Shown here piece after piece: positions 9,976-17,911 of a stretch of DNA of 64,000 nucleotides. The stretch is from an uncultured Burkholderiaceae bacterium (lineage in GTDB: Bacteria > Pseudomonadota > Gammaproteobacteria > Burkholderiales > Burkholderiaceae_B). The position numbers were made by a program, and so were the translations under genes. The DNA is taken from assembly GCA_934525625.1 (NCBI GenBank), contig CAKSZL010000005.1, positions 157,054-221,053 of the forward strand, given 5' to 3'. Below the pieces are notes generated by a model. It was not told the DNA's origin, did no database searches, and worked only from the letters and a program-made list of their open reading frames with translations. Positions within the stretch are counted from its first letter, which is position 1. Each line of letters opens with the position of its first letter.

Positions 9976-11262
9976 ATGTCCACCGCCGCTACCGTATCCG
10001 CTCATTCGACGGCCGCCGACGAAGCCGTCAAGCTGGGCCGCCAGGCCCGCCAGGCCTCCCGCGTTCTGATGAGCGCGCCCGATGCGCTCAAGTCGCGCGC
10101 GCTGCTGGCCATGGCCGAGCAAATACAGGCGCAGCGCGAATCGCTGAAGGCCGCCAACGCGCAAGACCTGGAAGCCGCCCGCAACAACCAGTTGGCCAGC
10201 GCCCTGGTAGACCGCCTGACGCTTTCCGACAAGGCCCTGGACACCATGATCGCGGGCCTGCGCCAGATCGCCGCCATGCCCGACCCGGTGGGCAGCCAGT
10301 CGGCCTCCACGCTGCGCCCCAACGGCATGCGCGTGGGCCAGATGCGCGTGCCGCTGGGCGTCATCGGCATCATCTACGAATCGCGCCCGAACGTCACCAT
10401 AGACGCCGCCGCCCTGTGCCTGAAATCCGGCAACGCGGCCATCCTGCGCGGCGGCAGCGAAGCCTTCCATTCCAACCAAGCGCTGGGCCGCATCATCCAG
10501 GCCGGCCTGGAAGCCGCCGGCCTGCCCGCGCACGCCATCCAGGTGGCCGCCACCACCGACCGCGCGCTGGTGGGCGAACTCATCACCTTGACGGATTACG
10601 TGGACGTCATCATCCCGCGCGGCGGCAAAAACCTGATCGCCCGCCTGGCCGCCGAGGCCAAGGTGCCGCTGCTCAAGCACCTGGACGGCAACTGCCACGT
10701 CTACGTCGATGCCGCCGCCAACCTGGACAAGGCCGCCGACATCGCCTTCAACGCCAAGACCTACCGCTACGGCGTCTGCGGCGCCATGGAAACCCTGCTG
10801 GTGCACCAGGACGTCGCCGCCGCCCTGCTGCCGGCGCTGGCCCAACGCCTGATCAAGCACGGCGTCGAACTGCGCGGCTGCGAGCGCGCACGCGCGCTGG
10901 TGCAAGACATGTCGGCCGCCACCGACGAAGACTGGGCCACCGAATACCTGGGTCCCATCCTGGCCGTGCGCATCGTCGACGACCTGGACGCCGCCATCGA
11001 GCACATCCACCGCTGGAGCTCGGGCCACACCGAATCCATCGTCACCGAAAGCCTGGCCGCCGCCACGCGCTTCCAGCGCGAAGTCGATTCCAGCTCGGTG
11101 TACGTGAACCTGCCCACCTGTTTCGCCGACGGCTTCGAATACGGCCTGGGCGCCGAGATAGGCATTTCCACCAACCGCCTGCACGCGCGCGGCCCGGTGG
11201 GCCTGGAAGGCCTGACCACCTACAAGTGGGTGCTGACGGGCGACGGCCAACTGCGCGGCTGA
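9976..11262 (+). CDS. proA: Gamma-glutamyl phosphate reductase
   Basis: NADPH-dependent reductase of proline synthesis that turns gamma-glutamyl phosphate into glutamate semialdehyde in the cytoplasm. 428 residues, normal length. It has the aldehyde-dehydrogenase fold with the cofactor segment [16 protein letters not shown] and catalytic Cys268 in [14 protein letters not shown]. The C-terminal [23 protein letters not shown] is diagnostic for ProA. ATG 9976 follows the ribosome site CAGGAA. The kinase partner proB is not in this window. Confidence 0.96.
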   Translation: MSTAATVSAHSTAADEAVKLGRQARQASRVLMSAPDALKSRALLAMAEQIQAQRESLKAANAQDLEAARNNQLASALVDRLTLSDKALDTMIAGLRQIAAMPDPVGSQSASTLRPNGMRVGQMRVPLGVIGIIYESRPNVTIDAAALCLKSGNAAILRGGSEAFHSNQALGRIIQAGLEAAGLPAHAIQVAATTDRALVGELITLTDYVDVIIPRGGKNLIARLAAEAKVPLLKHLDGNCHVYVDAAANLDKAADIAFNAKTYRYGVCGAMETLLVHQDVAAALLPALAQRLIKHGVELRGCERARALVQDMSAATDEDWATEYLGPILAVRIVDDLDAAIEHIHRWSSGHTESIVTESLAAATRFQREVDSSSVYVNLPTCFADGFEYGLGAEIGISTNRLHARGPVGLEGLTTYKWVLTGDGQLRG

Positions 11263-11275
11263 TCCGGGTTCCTTC

Positions 11276-11692
11276 ATGCTCTGGGTCAAGACCTTCCACC
11301 TGCTGTTCGTGATCTCGTGGTTCGCGGGGCTGTTCTACCTGCCCCGCATCTACGTCAATCTGGCCCAGCCGGTGTCGTCCGATACCTATGCCCACCTGCT
11401 GGGCATGGCGCGGCGGCTGTATCGTTTCATGACCATACTCGCCGTGCCCGCCGTCGTGCTGGGGCTGACGCTCTGGCTGCATTACGGGCTGGGGCGCGGC
11501 CAGGGCTGGGTGCACGCCAAGCTGGCGCTGGTCGTCGTGCTGGCGGGCTACCATTACTGGTGCGGACGCCAACTGCAAGTCTTCGCCGAGCAGCGCAACA
11601 CCCGCAGCCAGCGTTTTTTCCGCTGGATCAACGAGATTCCCGTCTTGCTGCTGCTGGCCGTGCTCATCCTGGCCGTACAGCGGCCCTTCTAA
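11276..11692 (+). CDS. hemJ: HemJ-like membrane protein (UPF0093/CopD family), probable protoporphyrinogen oxidase
   Basis: 138 residues with four predicted membrane helices. The N-terminus LWVKTFHLLFVISWFAGLFY and the C-terminal WINEIPVLLLLAVLILAVQRPF match HemJ, the heme-dependent enzyme that oxidises protoporphyrinogen IX in bacteria lacking HemG and HemY. Conserved histidines are His8 and the one in LAGYHYW. Many genomes label this family only as CopD-related, so the enzyme name is family knowledge and not shown here. It lies 13 bases after proA, close to co-transcription. Confidence 0.72.
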   Translation: MLWVKTFHLLFVISWFAGLFYLPRIYVNLAQPVSSDTYAHLLGMARRLYRFMTILAVPAVVLGLTLWLHYGLGRGQGWVHAKLALVVVLAGYHYWCGRQLQVFAEQRNTRSQRFFRWINEIPVLLLLAVLILAVQRPF

Positions 11693-11709
11693 GTTTTCGG
11701 TGCCCCACC

Positions 11710-13356
11710 ATGTCCGACGAAAAAAAAGCCTCCGGCGCCACGCTGACGCTCAAGCCGCGCGCCGAGCGCACCGACGAGGCCGCCGACACGCGCCGGCGCT
11801 CGGGCTCGCGCGCGCGCCGCGTCGAGCAAATGGCCCGCCAGCAAGGGGAACTGCCCGCCAAGCCCAGCCGTAGCCGCGCCAAGCCGGAGGCGCCGGAAGC
11901 CCCGGCGCCGCGTGAACGCGCCGGACAGGACGGCGACCGGCGGCGCGGCCCGCGCTCCGATCGCCAGGAGCGCAACGGTACGGACAGGCCCCGTGCTCGC
12001 TCCGCGGATGAGCCGAGATTCGACCGCTCTCACCGTTCAGACCGTCCCCGCAGCGATGCCCCTCGCTCTCCAGAACGCTCTCGTAGCGATGCGCCCCGCT
12101 ACCCTGACCGCCCTCGCAGCGATACGCCGCGTTACGCGGAACAAGCGCGCGCCGACCAGCCCCGCGCCGACGCGCAGCGCCGCGCGCGTCCCGTCACCCG
12201 CGAGATCGTCGGGCACGACAGCGTCTTCCAGGTTTTCGCGCCCTGCCCGCAAGGGCTGGAAGCCGCGCTGGCCGAAGAACTCCAGGCCATGGGCCACACG
12301 GCCCGCGCCGCGCGCGCCGGCTGCCACCTGAGCACCGATTGGACGGGCGTGCAACGCATCAACCTGTATTCCCGGCTGGCGACGCGGGTACTGGTCAAGG
12401 TGTCCAGCGCGCCAGTGCAAACCGAAGACGACATCCTGGAACTGGCCCGCGCCACGCCCTGGGAACGCTGGTTCGGCCCCGAGCACAGCCTGCGCGTCGA
12501 TACGTCGGCCGTGCGCAGCCCCATGAAAAGCCTGCAATATTGCAATCTGCGCGCCAAGGACGGCATTTGCGACCGCCTGCGCGAACGCGAAGGCGCGCGT
12601 CCCGACATCGACACCGTGCGCCCCGATGCGCGCGTGCACCTGTTTCTGGACGAAACCACCGCCACGCTGTACCTGGACACCTCGGGCGAGTCGCTGTTCA
12701 AGCGCGGCTGGCGCCTGGACAAAGGCGAAGCCCCCATCCGCGAAAACCTGGCCGCCGGCATGCTGGCCTTGTCGGGCTGGCAGCCCGGCCACGCGCTGCT
12801 GGACCCGTTCTGCGGCAGCGGCACCATTCTGATCGAAGCCGCCTGGAAAGCGCTCGGCCTGCCGCCCGGCATCATGCGGCCCTTCGCGTTCGAACGCCTG
12901 CGCCATCACAACCGCCAGGCCTGGTACGCCTATAAAGACCAGATCCGCGACCAGGCCCGCACCGAACTGGACGCCCCCATCGTCGGAGTCGACCTGAACC
13001 CCGCCAGCCTGGAAGCCGCGCGCCTGAACGCCAACCGCGCCGGCCTGGGCGGCGGCCTGATCCAATTCGAAACCGGCGACGCCTGCACAGTGATGCCGCC
13101 CGCGCCCACCGGCTGGATCGTCACCAACCCCCCGTACGGTGAACGCCTACCCACCGACGACCCCGAGCTGTGGGCCAACTGGGCCAGCCACCTGAAACGC
13201 CATTACAGCGGCTGGCAGGTGCACGCCATCTCCAACGACCTGCAACTGCCCCAGCGCATGCGCCTGCAGGCGCGCCGCCGCCACCCGTTGCACAACGGCG
13301 CCCTGGACTGCCGCCTGTTCAGCTTCGACATGGTGGCCGAACGCTACCAGGGCTGA
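11710..13356 (+). CDS. RlmL-like THUMP-domain 23S rRNA guanine-N2 methyltransferase with disordered N-terminal extension
   Basis: SAM-dependent RNA methyltransferase of the COG0116 group, matching the N-terminal half of E. coli RlmL (m2G2445). The first 165 or so residues are low complexity, rich in Arg, Ser, Asp and Pro, with repeats of a RSDAPR/RSDTPR unit. A THUMP domain follows (about 170-270, EAALAEELQAMGH), then the methyltransferase with the SAM loop DPFCGSGTILIEAA and the catalytic NPPYGERL. The length (548 aa) is explained by the extension. It is most likely co-transcribed with hemJ. Exact target nucleotide is not provable from sequence. Confidence 0.82.
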   Translation: MSDEKKASGATLTLKPRAERTDEAADTRRRSGSRARRVEQMARQQGELPAKPSRSRAKPEAPEAPAPRERAGQDGDRRRGPRSDRQERNGTDRPRARSADEPRFDRSHRSDRPRSDAPRSPERSRSDAPRYPDRPRSDTPRYAEQARADQPRADAQRRARPVTREIVGHDSVFQVFAPCPQGLEAALAEELQAMGHTARAARAGCHLSTDWTGVQRINLYSRLATRVLVKVSSAPVQTEDDILELARATPWERWFGPEHSLRVDTSAVRSPMKSLQYCNLRAKDGICDRLREREGARPDIDTVRPDARVHLFLDETTATLYLDTSGESLFKRGWRLDKGEAPIRENLAAGMLALSGWQPGHALLDPFCGSGTILIEAAWKALGLPPGIMRPFAFERLRHHNRQAWYAYKDQIRDQARTELDAPIVGVDLNPASLEAARLNANRAGLGGGLIQFETGDACTVMPPAPTGWIVTNPPYGERLPTDDPELWANWASHLKRHYSGWQVHAISNDLQLPQRMRLQARRRHPLHNGALDCRLFSFDMVAERYQG

Positions 13357-13413
13357 ATCCCCCACGCGCACAGCACGGTCACGCCTCTCTCTTAGTGCAT
13401 CGCAACACTGGAC

Positions 13414-13442
13414 TTGCACAATCCTAGGGATAACCCTATAAT
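13414..13442 (+). promoter_or_regulatory. Sigma-70 promoter of the 61-residue gene
   Basis: TTGCAC (13414-13419), a 17-base spacer and a perfect TATAAT (13437-13442) give a strong promoter. The predicted start of transcription is near 13449, leaving a leader of about 46 bases before the ATG. The -10 box is buried in the centre of a perfect palindrome. Confidence 0.75.
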
Positions 13443-13454
13443 AGGGTTATCCCT
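13426..13454. promoter_or_regulatory. Perfect 14-bp inverted repeat overlapping the -10 box (operator candidate)
   Basis: The arms AGGGATAACCCTAT and ATAGGGTTATCCCT are exactly complementary and separated by a single A. The centre of symmetry coincides with the -10 box of the promoter at 13414. A dimeric repressor bound here would block RNA polymerase. The motif does not match a regulator I can name. Confidence 0.7.
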
Positions 13455-13494
13455 GATCGAAACGATCACCACTCATCATGTAGAGAGGCCAATC

Positions 13495-13680
13495 ATGATC
13501 CACCTGAATAGCGATATCCGCCTGACCGACGAACTCGAACGCCAACTGATGCAACAAGCCATGGACGAGCAATCCCGCTTCAAGCCCGGCACGTCCCTGA
13601 AGAACCTGTTCGTCAAGCTGTCGCGCAAGCCCGCCAAGGCCGAAACGCCCGTCGTGCGTCACGCCAAGCACGCGATCTAA
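13495..13680 (+). CDS. Small hypothetical protein, 61 aa, with dedicated promoter
   Basis: Function unknown. The frame is open from 13414, but ATG 13495 is preferred because it follows the promoter and the ribosome site AGAGAGG. The product is predicted to be soluble and mostly helical (LTDELERQLMQQAMDEQSRF), with a basic second half (KNLFVKLSRKPAKAE) ending in a His/Lys-rich HAKHAI. No signal peptide, membrane segment or cysteine is present. It stands alone: the methyltransferase upstream ends 138 bases earlier, and repeats follow. The strong promoter and palindromic operator support it being expressed. Confidence 0.6.
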   Translation: MIHLNSDIRLTDELERQLMQQAMDEQSRFKPGTSLKNLFVKLSRKPAKAETPVVRHAKHAI

Positions 13681-13782
13681 GCTTACGCCGACATCGCCCG
13701 CGCTGTCCCGTAGTCGGATAGCGCCCGGCATCCTCCCCGAGGATGCATCACCGCAAGCCGCCCGTTGGGGCGGCTTTGTCTT

Positions 13783-13950
13783 TTTGCCGCCGGGCCGCTC
13801 CCAAGGCAAAAAGCGCCCCCCCTCGGGGGGCAGCAAGCCGAAGGCGCGGCGTGGGGGCTTTTTTTGCCGCCGGGCCGCCCCAAGGCAAAAAGCCCCCCCC
13901 TCGGGGGACAGCAAGCCGCAGGCACAGGTGGGGGTATTTTTTGCCGCCGG
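13783..13950. repeat. Two tandem copies of a GC-rich REP-like unit
   Basis: Each unit of about 80 bp reads GCCGCCGGGCCGC, CCCAAGGCAAAAAG, a CCCCCC/GGGGGG hairpin, GCAGCAAGCCG and a closing GTGGGGG with a run of T. The second copy is slightly diverged (GCCGCAGGCACAGG). The same unit occurs at 24967-25049 and, inverted, at 34826-34945. It fills most of the 324-base gap between the 61-aa gene and the RDD gene. It has no coding potential and may act as a terminator through its hairpin and T run. Confidence 0.8.
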
Positions 13951-14004
13951 ATGATTTCAGGGATAATAGCGATCCGCCTCAAGCCCATTCCCTGTCGTCT
14001 TTTC

Positions 14005-14535
14005 ATGCCCGAATCCTCCACCGCCCCGCTGCCCCTGGCCAATCGCTGGCGCCGCTTTTCCAGCATGATGTACGAAGGCGTGCTGCTGTTCGCCGTGGTG
14101 TACCTGGCCAGCTACCTGTTCGACACGCTGACGCAAAGCCGCAGCGGCATGACGCTGCGCGCCGCGCGGCAATTCATCGTGTTCCTGGCCATCGGCGCGT
14201 ATTTCGTGATGAGCTGGCGCTACAGCGGGCAGACGCTGCCCATGAAAACCTGGAACCTGCGCCTGGTGGACAAAGACGGCCAGGTACCCCGGCCCGGCCG
14301 CCTGGCGCTGCGCTACCTGCTGCTGTGGCCCGTTCCGCTGGCGGCCGCGCTGCTGGTCAAGGGCCTGTCGCTGGCCACCGGCCTGGGCGCCCTGGATCTG
14401 CTTATCATCCTCGCGCCGTTTTCGGTGTTCCTCTGGACATGGTTCGACCGCGACCGGCTGTTCCTGCACGACCGCCTGCTGGGCACGCGTCTGGTCGTCG
14501 TCCCGTCGCGGCGCAAAACTACGGATAAACCCTAG
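14005..14535 (+). CDS. RDD-family integral membrane protein
   Basis: 176 residues with four predicted membrane helices (starting near FSSMMYEGVLLFAVVYLASYLF). The family is defined by an Arg in the first helix and two Asp residues; here FDRDRLFLHDRLLGTRLVVV near the C-terminus fits. Members have been linked to ion transport in a few bacteria, but the function here is unknown. The start at ATG 14005 was chosen because the upstream open frame runs through the REP-like repeats. Confidence 0.75.
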   Translation: MPESSTAPLPLANRWRRFSSMMYEGVLLFAVVYLASYLFDTLTQSRSGMTLRAARQFIVFLAIGAYFVMSWRYSGQTLPMKTWNLRLVDKDGQVPRPGRLALRYLLLWPVPLAAALLVKGLSLATGLGALDLLIILAPFSVFLWTWFDRDRLFLHDRLLGTRLVVVPSRRKTTDKP

Positions 14536-14648
14536 GGCCAACGCCCGGACATCACCCAGGGATTGCACATAACCCGCTTGTCGTTCATGCTTGTAGGCTG
14601 GTTGAGCCAGCATCTTCCCCCATCGCCTTGTTGAAGACAGCCTACACA

Positions 14649-15980
14649 ATGACCGACCAATACGCAGCCCTGTTTGCTTCCTATCAGTGGCTCGTACCGT
14701 CGCAGTTCAATATCGCGCAGGCGTGCGTACACCGCTGGGCCGAGAACGCCCATGAAGGCCGGCGCATCGCGCTACACATCGAAGACGAATTCGGTCAAGG
14801 CGGCAGTTGGTCGTACCAGCAGCTCTCCGACATGGCGCATCAACTGGCCAACGGCTTGCTGCGCATGGGCATACAGCCCGGCGACCGCGTCGCCATCTCC
14901 ATGGCCCGGCCCGCCGAATACGTCGCCGCCCTGACGGCAGTGCTGGACGCCGGCGGCGTCGCCGTACCGCTCTCGGCCCGCATGGCCGCCGCCAACCGCC
15001 TGCGCTGCGTACGCGACGCCCGGGCCCGCATCGCGCTGGTCGATTCCGTCACCGGCCCCGAGTTATTGCAATCCCAGGCCCAATGCCCGGAACTCGTCCA
15101 GGTCGTGGGCCTGGATTTCTCCCACGACGACATCATCCCCTGGCGCACCCTGCTGGCGCGCCAATCCACCGATTTCAAGGCACGCCCCAATCGGGCGGAC
15201 GCCCCCGCGCTGCTGCTGTACGGCCCGCAAGGCGAGGGCCCGGGCCAGTTCTTCGGCCACCAGGCCGTCATCGGGTCGCTACCCGGCTTCGTCTGCGCGC
15301 AAGCCTGGTTCCCCCAGCCCGGCGACGCCTTCTGGACCAGTCACGACTGGGCCGGCGCCGTCGGGCTGCTGGGCGGCATACTGCCTTCGCTGTATTTCGG
15401 CCGCCCCTGCGTCACGGCGCACGACACGCGTTCGGCCTGGCGCAACTACGAAATCCTGGAACGCTACCGGGTCACCAATCTGTACGTCGACGGCCCGGCA
15501 CTGCAGGCCCTGCGCGACGCCGCCGAAGCACCCGCCACGCGCTTTCGCCTTACCTTACGCGCCATCGCGCTGCACGCGCCGCCCGCCCCCGAACCCGCGC
15601 TGCTCGAATGGAGCGAACGCGAACTGGGCGTGCGGCCCGACGTGCTGTTCAGCCTGCCCCAGGCCGTCGCCGTCATCGGCCAATCCCAAGAAAAGTGGCC
15701 CAGCCAGGCCGGCAGCATAGGGCGTCCGTATCCGGGTCATCTGGCCACCGTGCTCGACCCCCAAGGCCTGCCCTGCCCGGCCGGCGTCGCCGGCGAACTC
15801 GTGCTGAACCGCTACGACGTCCAGGGCCATCCCGACCCCTCCTGGCATCTGGGCGACTGGCAACGCGACGGCTCGGTGCAGCGGCAATCGGGCGACTGGC
15901 TGCGCACCGGCCTGTCCGCTCTCATCGACAAACAAGGTGACATCTGGCTCATCGACGGCATGGGCGGTTCTGAGGGATAA
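14649..15980 (+). CDS. Degenerate AMP-binding (acyl-CoA synthetase-like) protein
   Basis: 443 residues with the fold of the acetyl/medium-chain acyl-CoA and benzoate-CoA ligase group (FNIAQACVHRWAE, LANGLLRMGIQPGDRVAI). The usual ATP-phosphate loop (SGTTGxPKG) is replaced by YGPQGEGPGQFFGHQAV. The chain stops at DIWLIDGMGGSEG, just where the mobile C-terminal domain with its catalytic lysine should begin. It is therefore probably not an active ligase, although the open frame is intact. ATG 14649 was preferred to TTG 14628. A 9-bp inverted repeat (TGTAGGCTG/CAGCCTACA) lies just upstream. Confidence 0.7.
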   Translation: MTDQYAALFASYQWLVPSQFNIAQACVHRWAENAHEGRRIALHIEDEFGQGGSWSYQQLSDMAHQLANGLLRMGIQPGDRVAISMARPAEYVAALTAVLDAGGVAVPLSARMAAANRLRCVRDARARIALVDSVTGPELLQSQAQCPELVQVVGLDFSHDDIIPWRTLLARQSTDFKARPNRADAPALLLYGPQGEGPGQFFGHQAVIGSLPGFVCAQAWFPQPGDAFWTSHDWAGAVGLLGGILPSLYFGRPCVTAHDTRSAWRNYEILERYRVTNLYVDGPALQALRDAAEAPATRFRLTLRAIALHAPPAPEPALLEWSERELGVRPDVLFSLPQAVAVIGQSQEKWPSQAGSIGRPYPGHLATVLDPQGLPCPAGVAGELVLNRYDVQGHPDPSWHLGDWQRDGSVQRQSGDWLRTGLSALIDKQGDIWLIDGMGGSEG

Positions 15981-16013
15981 TCACCTCTCTCGATAAGTTT
16001 CCATTTCATGTCC

Positions 16014-16095
16014 AGATCAAACGAGTACGCGAAAGCGAAGCGCAGATAGCACAACTCGTGCGGCAAGCGAAGCCGACAAAGTAATCGTTCGATCT
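16014..16095. repeat. 60-nt-core hairpin repeat, copy 1
   Basis: A 60-base core (16025-16084) is flanked by arms AGATCAAACGA and TCGTTCGATCT, complementary with one mismatch. The outer part of the right arm has decayed. The central hairpin is GCAC-5-GTGC, where the other copies have GTAC-5-GTAC. It lies tandem with copy 2 between the AMP-binding gene and the carbonic anhydrase gene. Confidence 0.8.
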
Positions 16096-16101
16096 CGGTT
16101 T

Positions 16102-16205
16102 ATTTCATGTCCAGATCGGACGAGTACGCGAAAGCGAAGCGCAGACAGTACATGTCGTACGGCAAGCGAAGCTGACAAAGTAATCGTCCGATCTGGACAT
16201 GAAAT
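16102..16205. repeat. 60-nt-core hairpin repeat, copy 2
   Basis: Perfect 22-bp arms (16102-16123 and 16184-16205, from ATTTCATGTCCAG inward) enclose a 60-base core that begins GTACGCGAAAGCGAAGCG and ends GACAAAGTAA. The core contains a central GTAC-5-GTAC hairpin between two copies of a CGAAGC motif. The right arm ends 12 bases before the start of the carbonic anhydrase gene. Confidence 0.85.
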
Positions 16206-16217
16206 CAGGAGTAAGTC

Positions 16218-16739
16218 ATGGCGCTGTATGAATATGACGGCCACCGCCCCGTCATCCACCCCGATACTTTCATTTTCGACAGCGCCGACATCATCGGCCG
16301 CGTCACCCTGGAAGCCGGGGTCAGCGTCTGGAGCAACGTCAGCATCCGGGCCGACAACGACGACATTCACATCGGGCCCAACAGCAGCGTCCAGGAAGGC
16401 AGCGTACTGCACGTCGACCCCGGCACGCCGCTGGTCGTGGGCGCCAGCGTCACCATCGGCCACCAGGCCATGCTGCATGGCTGTACCATAGGCGATGGCT
16501 CTCTCATCGGCATGCAAGCCATTGTCCTGAACCACGCGCGCATCGGCCGCAATTGCCTCATCGGCGCCGGCGCCATCGTGCCCGAAGGCCGCGACATTCC
16601 CGACAACTCGCTGGTCATCGGCATAGGCAAGGTCGTGCGCGAACTGACCCCCGAAGAAATCGCCAACATACAGCGCGGCGCGCAAAGCTACGTCGACCGC
16701 GGAAAAGAATTCCGCACCAGCCTGAAACGCCTGGCCTGA
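16218..16739 (+). CDS. Gamma-carbonic anhydrase family protein (YrdA-like)
   Basis: 173-residue left-handed beta-helix protein built from hexapeptide repeats. The three zinc-ligand histidines of the family are present: His65 (SVLHVD), His82 and His87 (GHQAMLHGC). The GAGAIVPEGRDIPDNSLVIG segment is typical of YrdA/PaaY-type proteins, whose carbonic anhydrase activity is often weak or untested. Ribosome site AGGAGT lies inside the end of the hairpin-repeat flank. Cytoplasmic. Confidence 0.88.
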   Translation: MALYEYDGHRPVIHPDTFIFDSADIIGRVTLEAGVSVWSNVSIRADNDDIHIGPNSSVQEGSVLHVDPGTPLVVGASVTIGHQAMLHGCTIGDGSLIGMQAIVLNHARIGRNCLIGAGAIVPEGRDIPDNSLVIGIGKVVRELTPEEIANIQRGAQSYVDRGKEFRTSLKRLA

Positions 16740-16816
16740 CACGTCCGGCTTGACGCCGCCAAGCCGCTGAAACGGCCGCCCTGTCGGGTCGAGGCCCGTC
16801 GCGCGCAACCGTTATC

Positions 16817-16846
16817 GGGCCTGCCGGCCCGCCATTTTCATTATTT
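16817..16846 (+). terminator. Possible terminator after the carbonic anhydrase gene
   Basis: A GGGCC-4-GGCCC stem followed by GCCATTTTCATTATTT. The stem is short and the T run broken, so the call is tentative. Confidence 0.35.
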
Positions 16847-16864
16847 CGACCTTACGTTTTTTCG

Positions 16865-17782
16865 ATGAGCGATTTTCTACAGAAACTTCTTTCCAGCGAC
16901 CGCAGCACACGCGTCCAGATCGTCAGCCTGAGCCAAGCCTGGCAAACCGGCCTGGCGCACCAGCATTATCCGGACAGCGTGCGCAATCTGCTGGGCGAGC
17001 TCGTCAGCGCCGCCGTGCTGCTCACCTCGAACATCAAGTTCGAGGGCTCCCTGGTGCTACAGCTGCAAGGCGACGGCCCGGTGGCGCTCATCGTGGTCGA
17101 ATGCGACAGCGAGTTGAACATCCGCGCCACCGCCACGGTGCGCGACGGGCAGCCCGTCCCCGAAGGCGCCAATCTGCAGCAATTGATGAACGCCCAGAAC
17201 CAGGGCCGCTTCTCGGTAATCCTGGACCCGCGCCGCTCGGACAGCAGCATGCACGCCTATCAAGGCATCGTGCCCCTGGAAGGCGACACCGTGGCCGAAG
17301 TGCTGCAAGCCTATATGTTCCACTCCGAACAGCTGGACACGCGCCTGTGGCTGGCCGCCGACGGCCAGCGCAGCGCCGGCCTGCTGCTGCAGCGCCTGCC
17401 CCGCGAAGGCGGGCACGGCCACGACGACACGCTGGACCAGGACGAATGGGACAATCTGCTGGCCCTGACTTCCACCGTCACGCCGGAAGAGCTGCTGCAA
17501 CTGGACGCCCAGGAGCTGCTGCACCGCCTGTTCTGGAACGAGTCGCTCAGCGTCTTCGATCCCCAGCCCGTGCGCTGGTGGTGTCCGTGTACGCGTGATC
17601 GCGTGGCCAACATGCTGCGCATGCTGGGCCAGAACGAACTCGAAGAACTGCTGGCCGAACGCGCGCAAATCGACGTGTCGTGCAACTTCTGCGGCAAGCC
17701 ATACCGCTTCGACGCCATCGATTGCGCCCGCCTGTTCCTGGACGCCCAAGACGCGCCGCCTTCTTCGGCTCGGTCGCAATAA
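16865..17782 (+). CDS. hslO: Hsp33, redox-regulated chaperonin
   Basis: Cytoplasmic holdase that becomes active on oxidation, when zinc is released from its C-terminal cysteines. All four are present: Cys240 and Cys242 (WWCPCTRDR), and Cys273 and Cys276 (CNFCGKPY). The length of 305 residues is normal. The N-terminal segment carries SAAVLLTSNIKFEGSLVLQLQGDGP, characteristic of HslO. No sigma-32 promoter could be recognised upstream. Confidence 0.95.
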   Translation: MSDFLQKLLSSDRSTRVQIVSLSQAWQTGLAHQHYPDSVRNLLGELVSAAVLLTSNIKFEGSLVLQLQGDGPVALIVVECDSELNIRATATVRDGQPVPEGANLQQLMNAQNQGRFSVILDPRRSDSSMHAYQGIVPLEGDTVAEVLQAYMFHSEQLDTRLWLAADGQRSAGLLLQRLPREGGHGHDDTLDQDEWDNLLALTSTVTPEELLQLDAQELLHRLFWNESLSVFDPQPVRWWCPCTRDRVANMLRMLGQNELEELLAERAQIDVSCNFCGKPYRFDAIDCARLFLDAQDAPPSSARSQ

Positions 17783-17795
17783 GGGAACAATTAAG

Positions 17796-17848
17796 TCGCA
17801 ATTGCGAGGCGGATGACGGGCCGTAGCAGCGTGCATCCGCTGTTTTAT
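17796..17848 (+). terminator. Terminator after hslO, with an upstream palindrome
   Basis: GCGGATG (17809-17815) pairs with CATCCGC (17834-17840) and is followed by TGTTTTATTA, a plausible intrinsic terminator with a long loop. Just before it lies a perfect 12-base palindrome, TCGCAATTGCGA (17796-17807), of unknown role. Confidence 0.5.
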
Positions 17849-17911
17849 TAGGAATCGGCTTACGCAGTTCCCACAATCGACGCCCGCCTGAGCACTGCCC
17901 ATACTTCTTGC

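Noticed and set aside
12037..13065. 342-residue minus-strand frame over the methyltransferase
   Set aside because: Antisense shadow; Ala/Gly/Val-rich with no motifs.
13421..13454. Similarity of the palindrome to a homing-endonuclease (I-SceI) target
   Set aside because: Only the first ten bases agree; the perfect symmetry and position on the -10 box fit an operator better.
16014..16205. CRISPR array from the two neighbouring repeats
   Set aside because: Only two copies, of about 80-100 bp, with internal complementarity and no spacers of regular size; no cas genes in the window.
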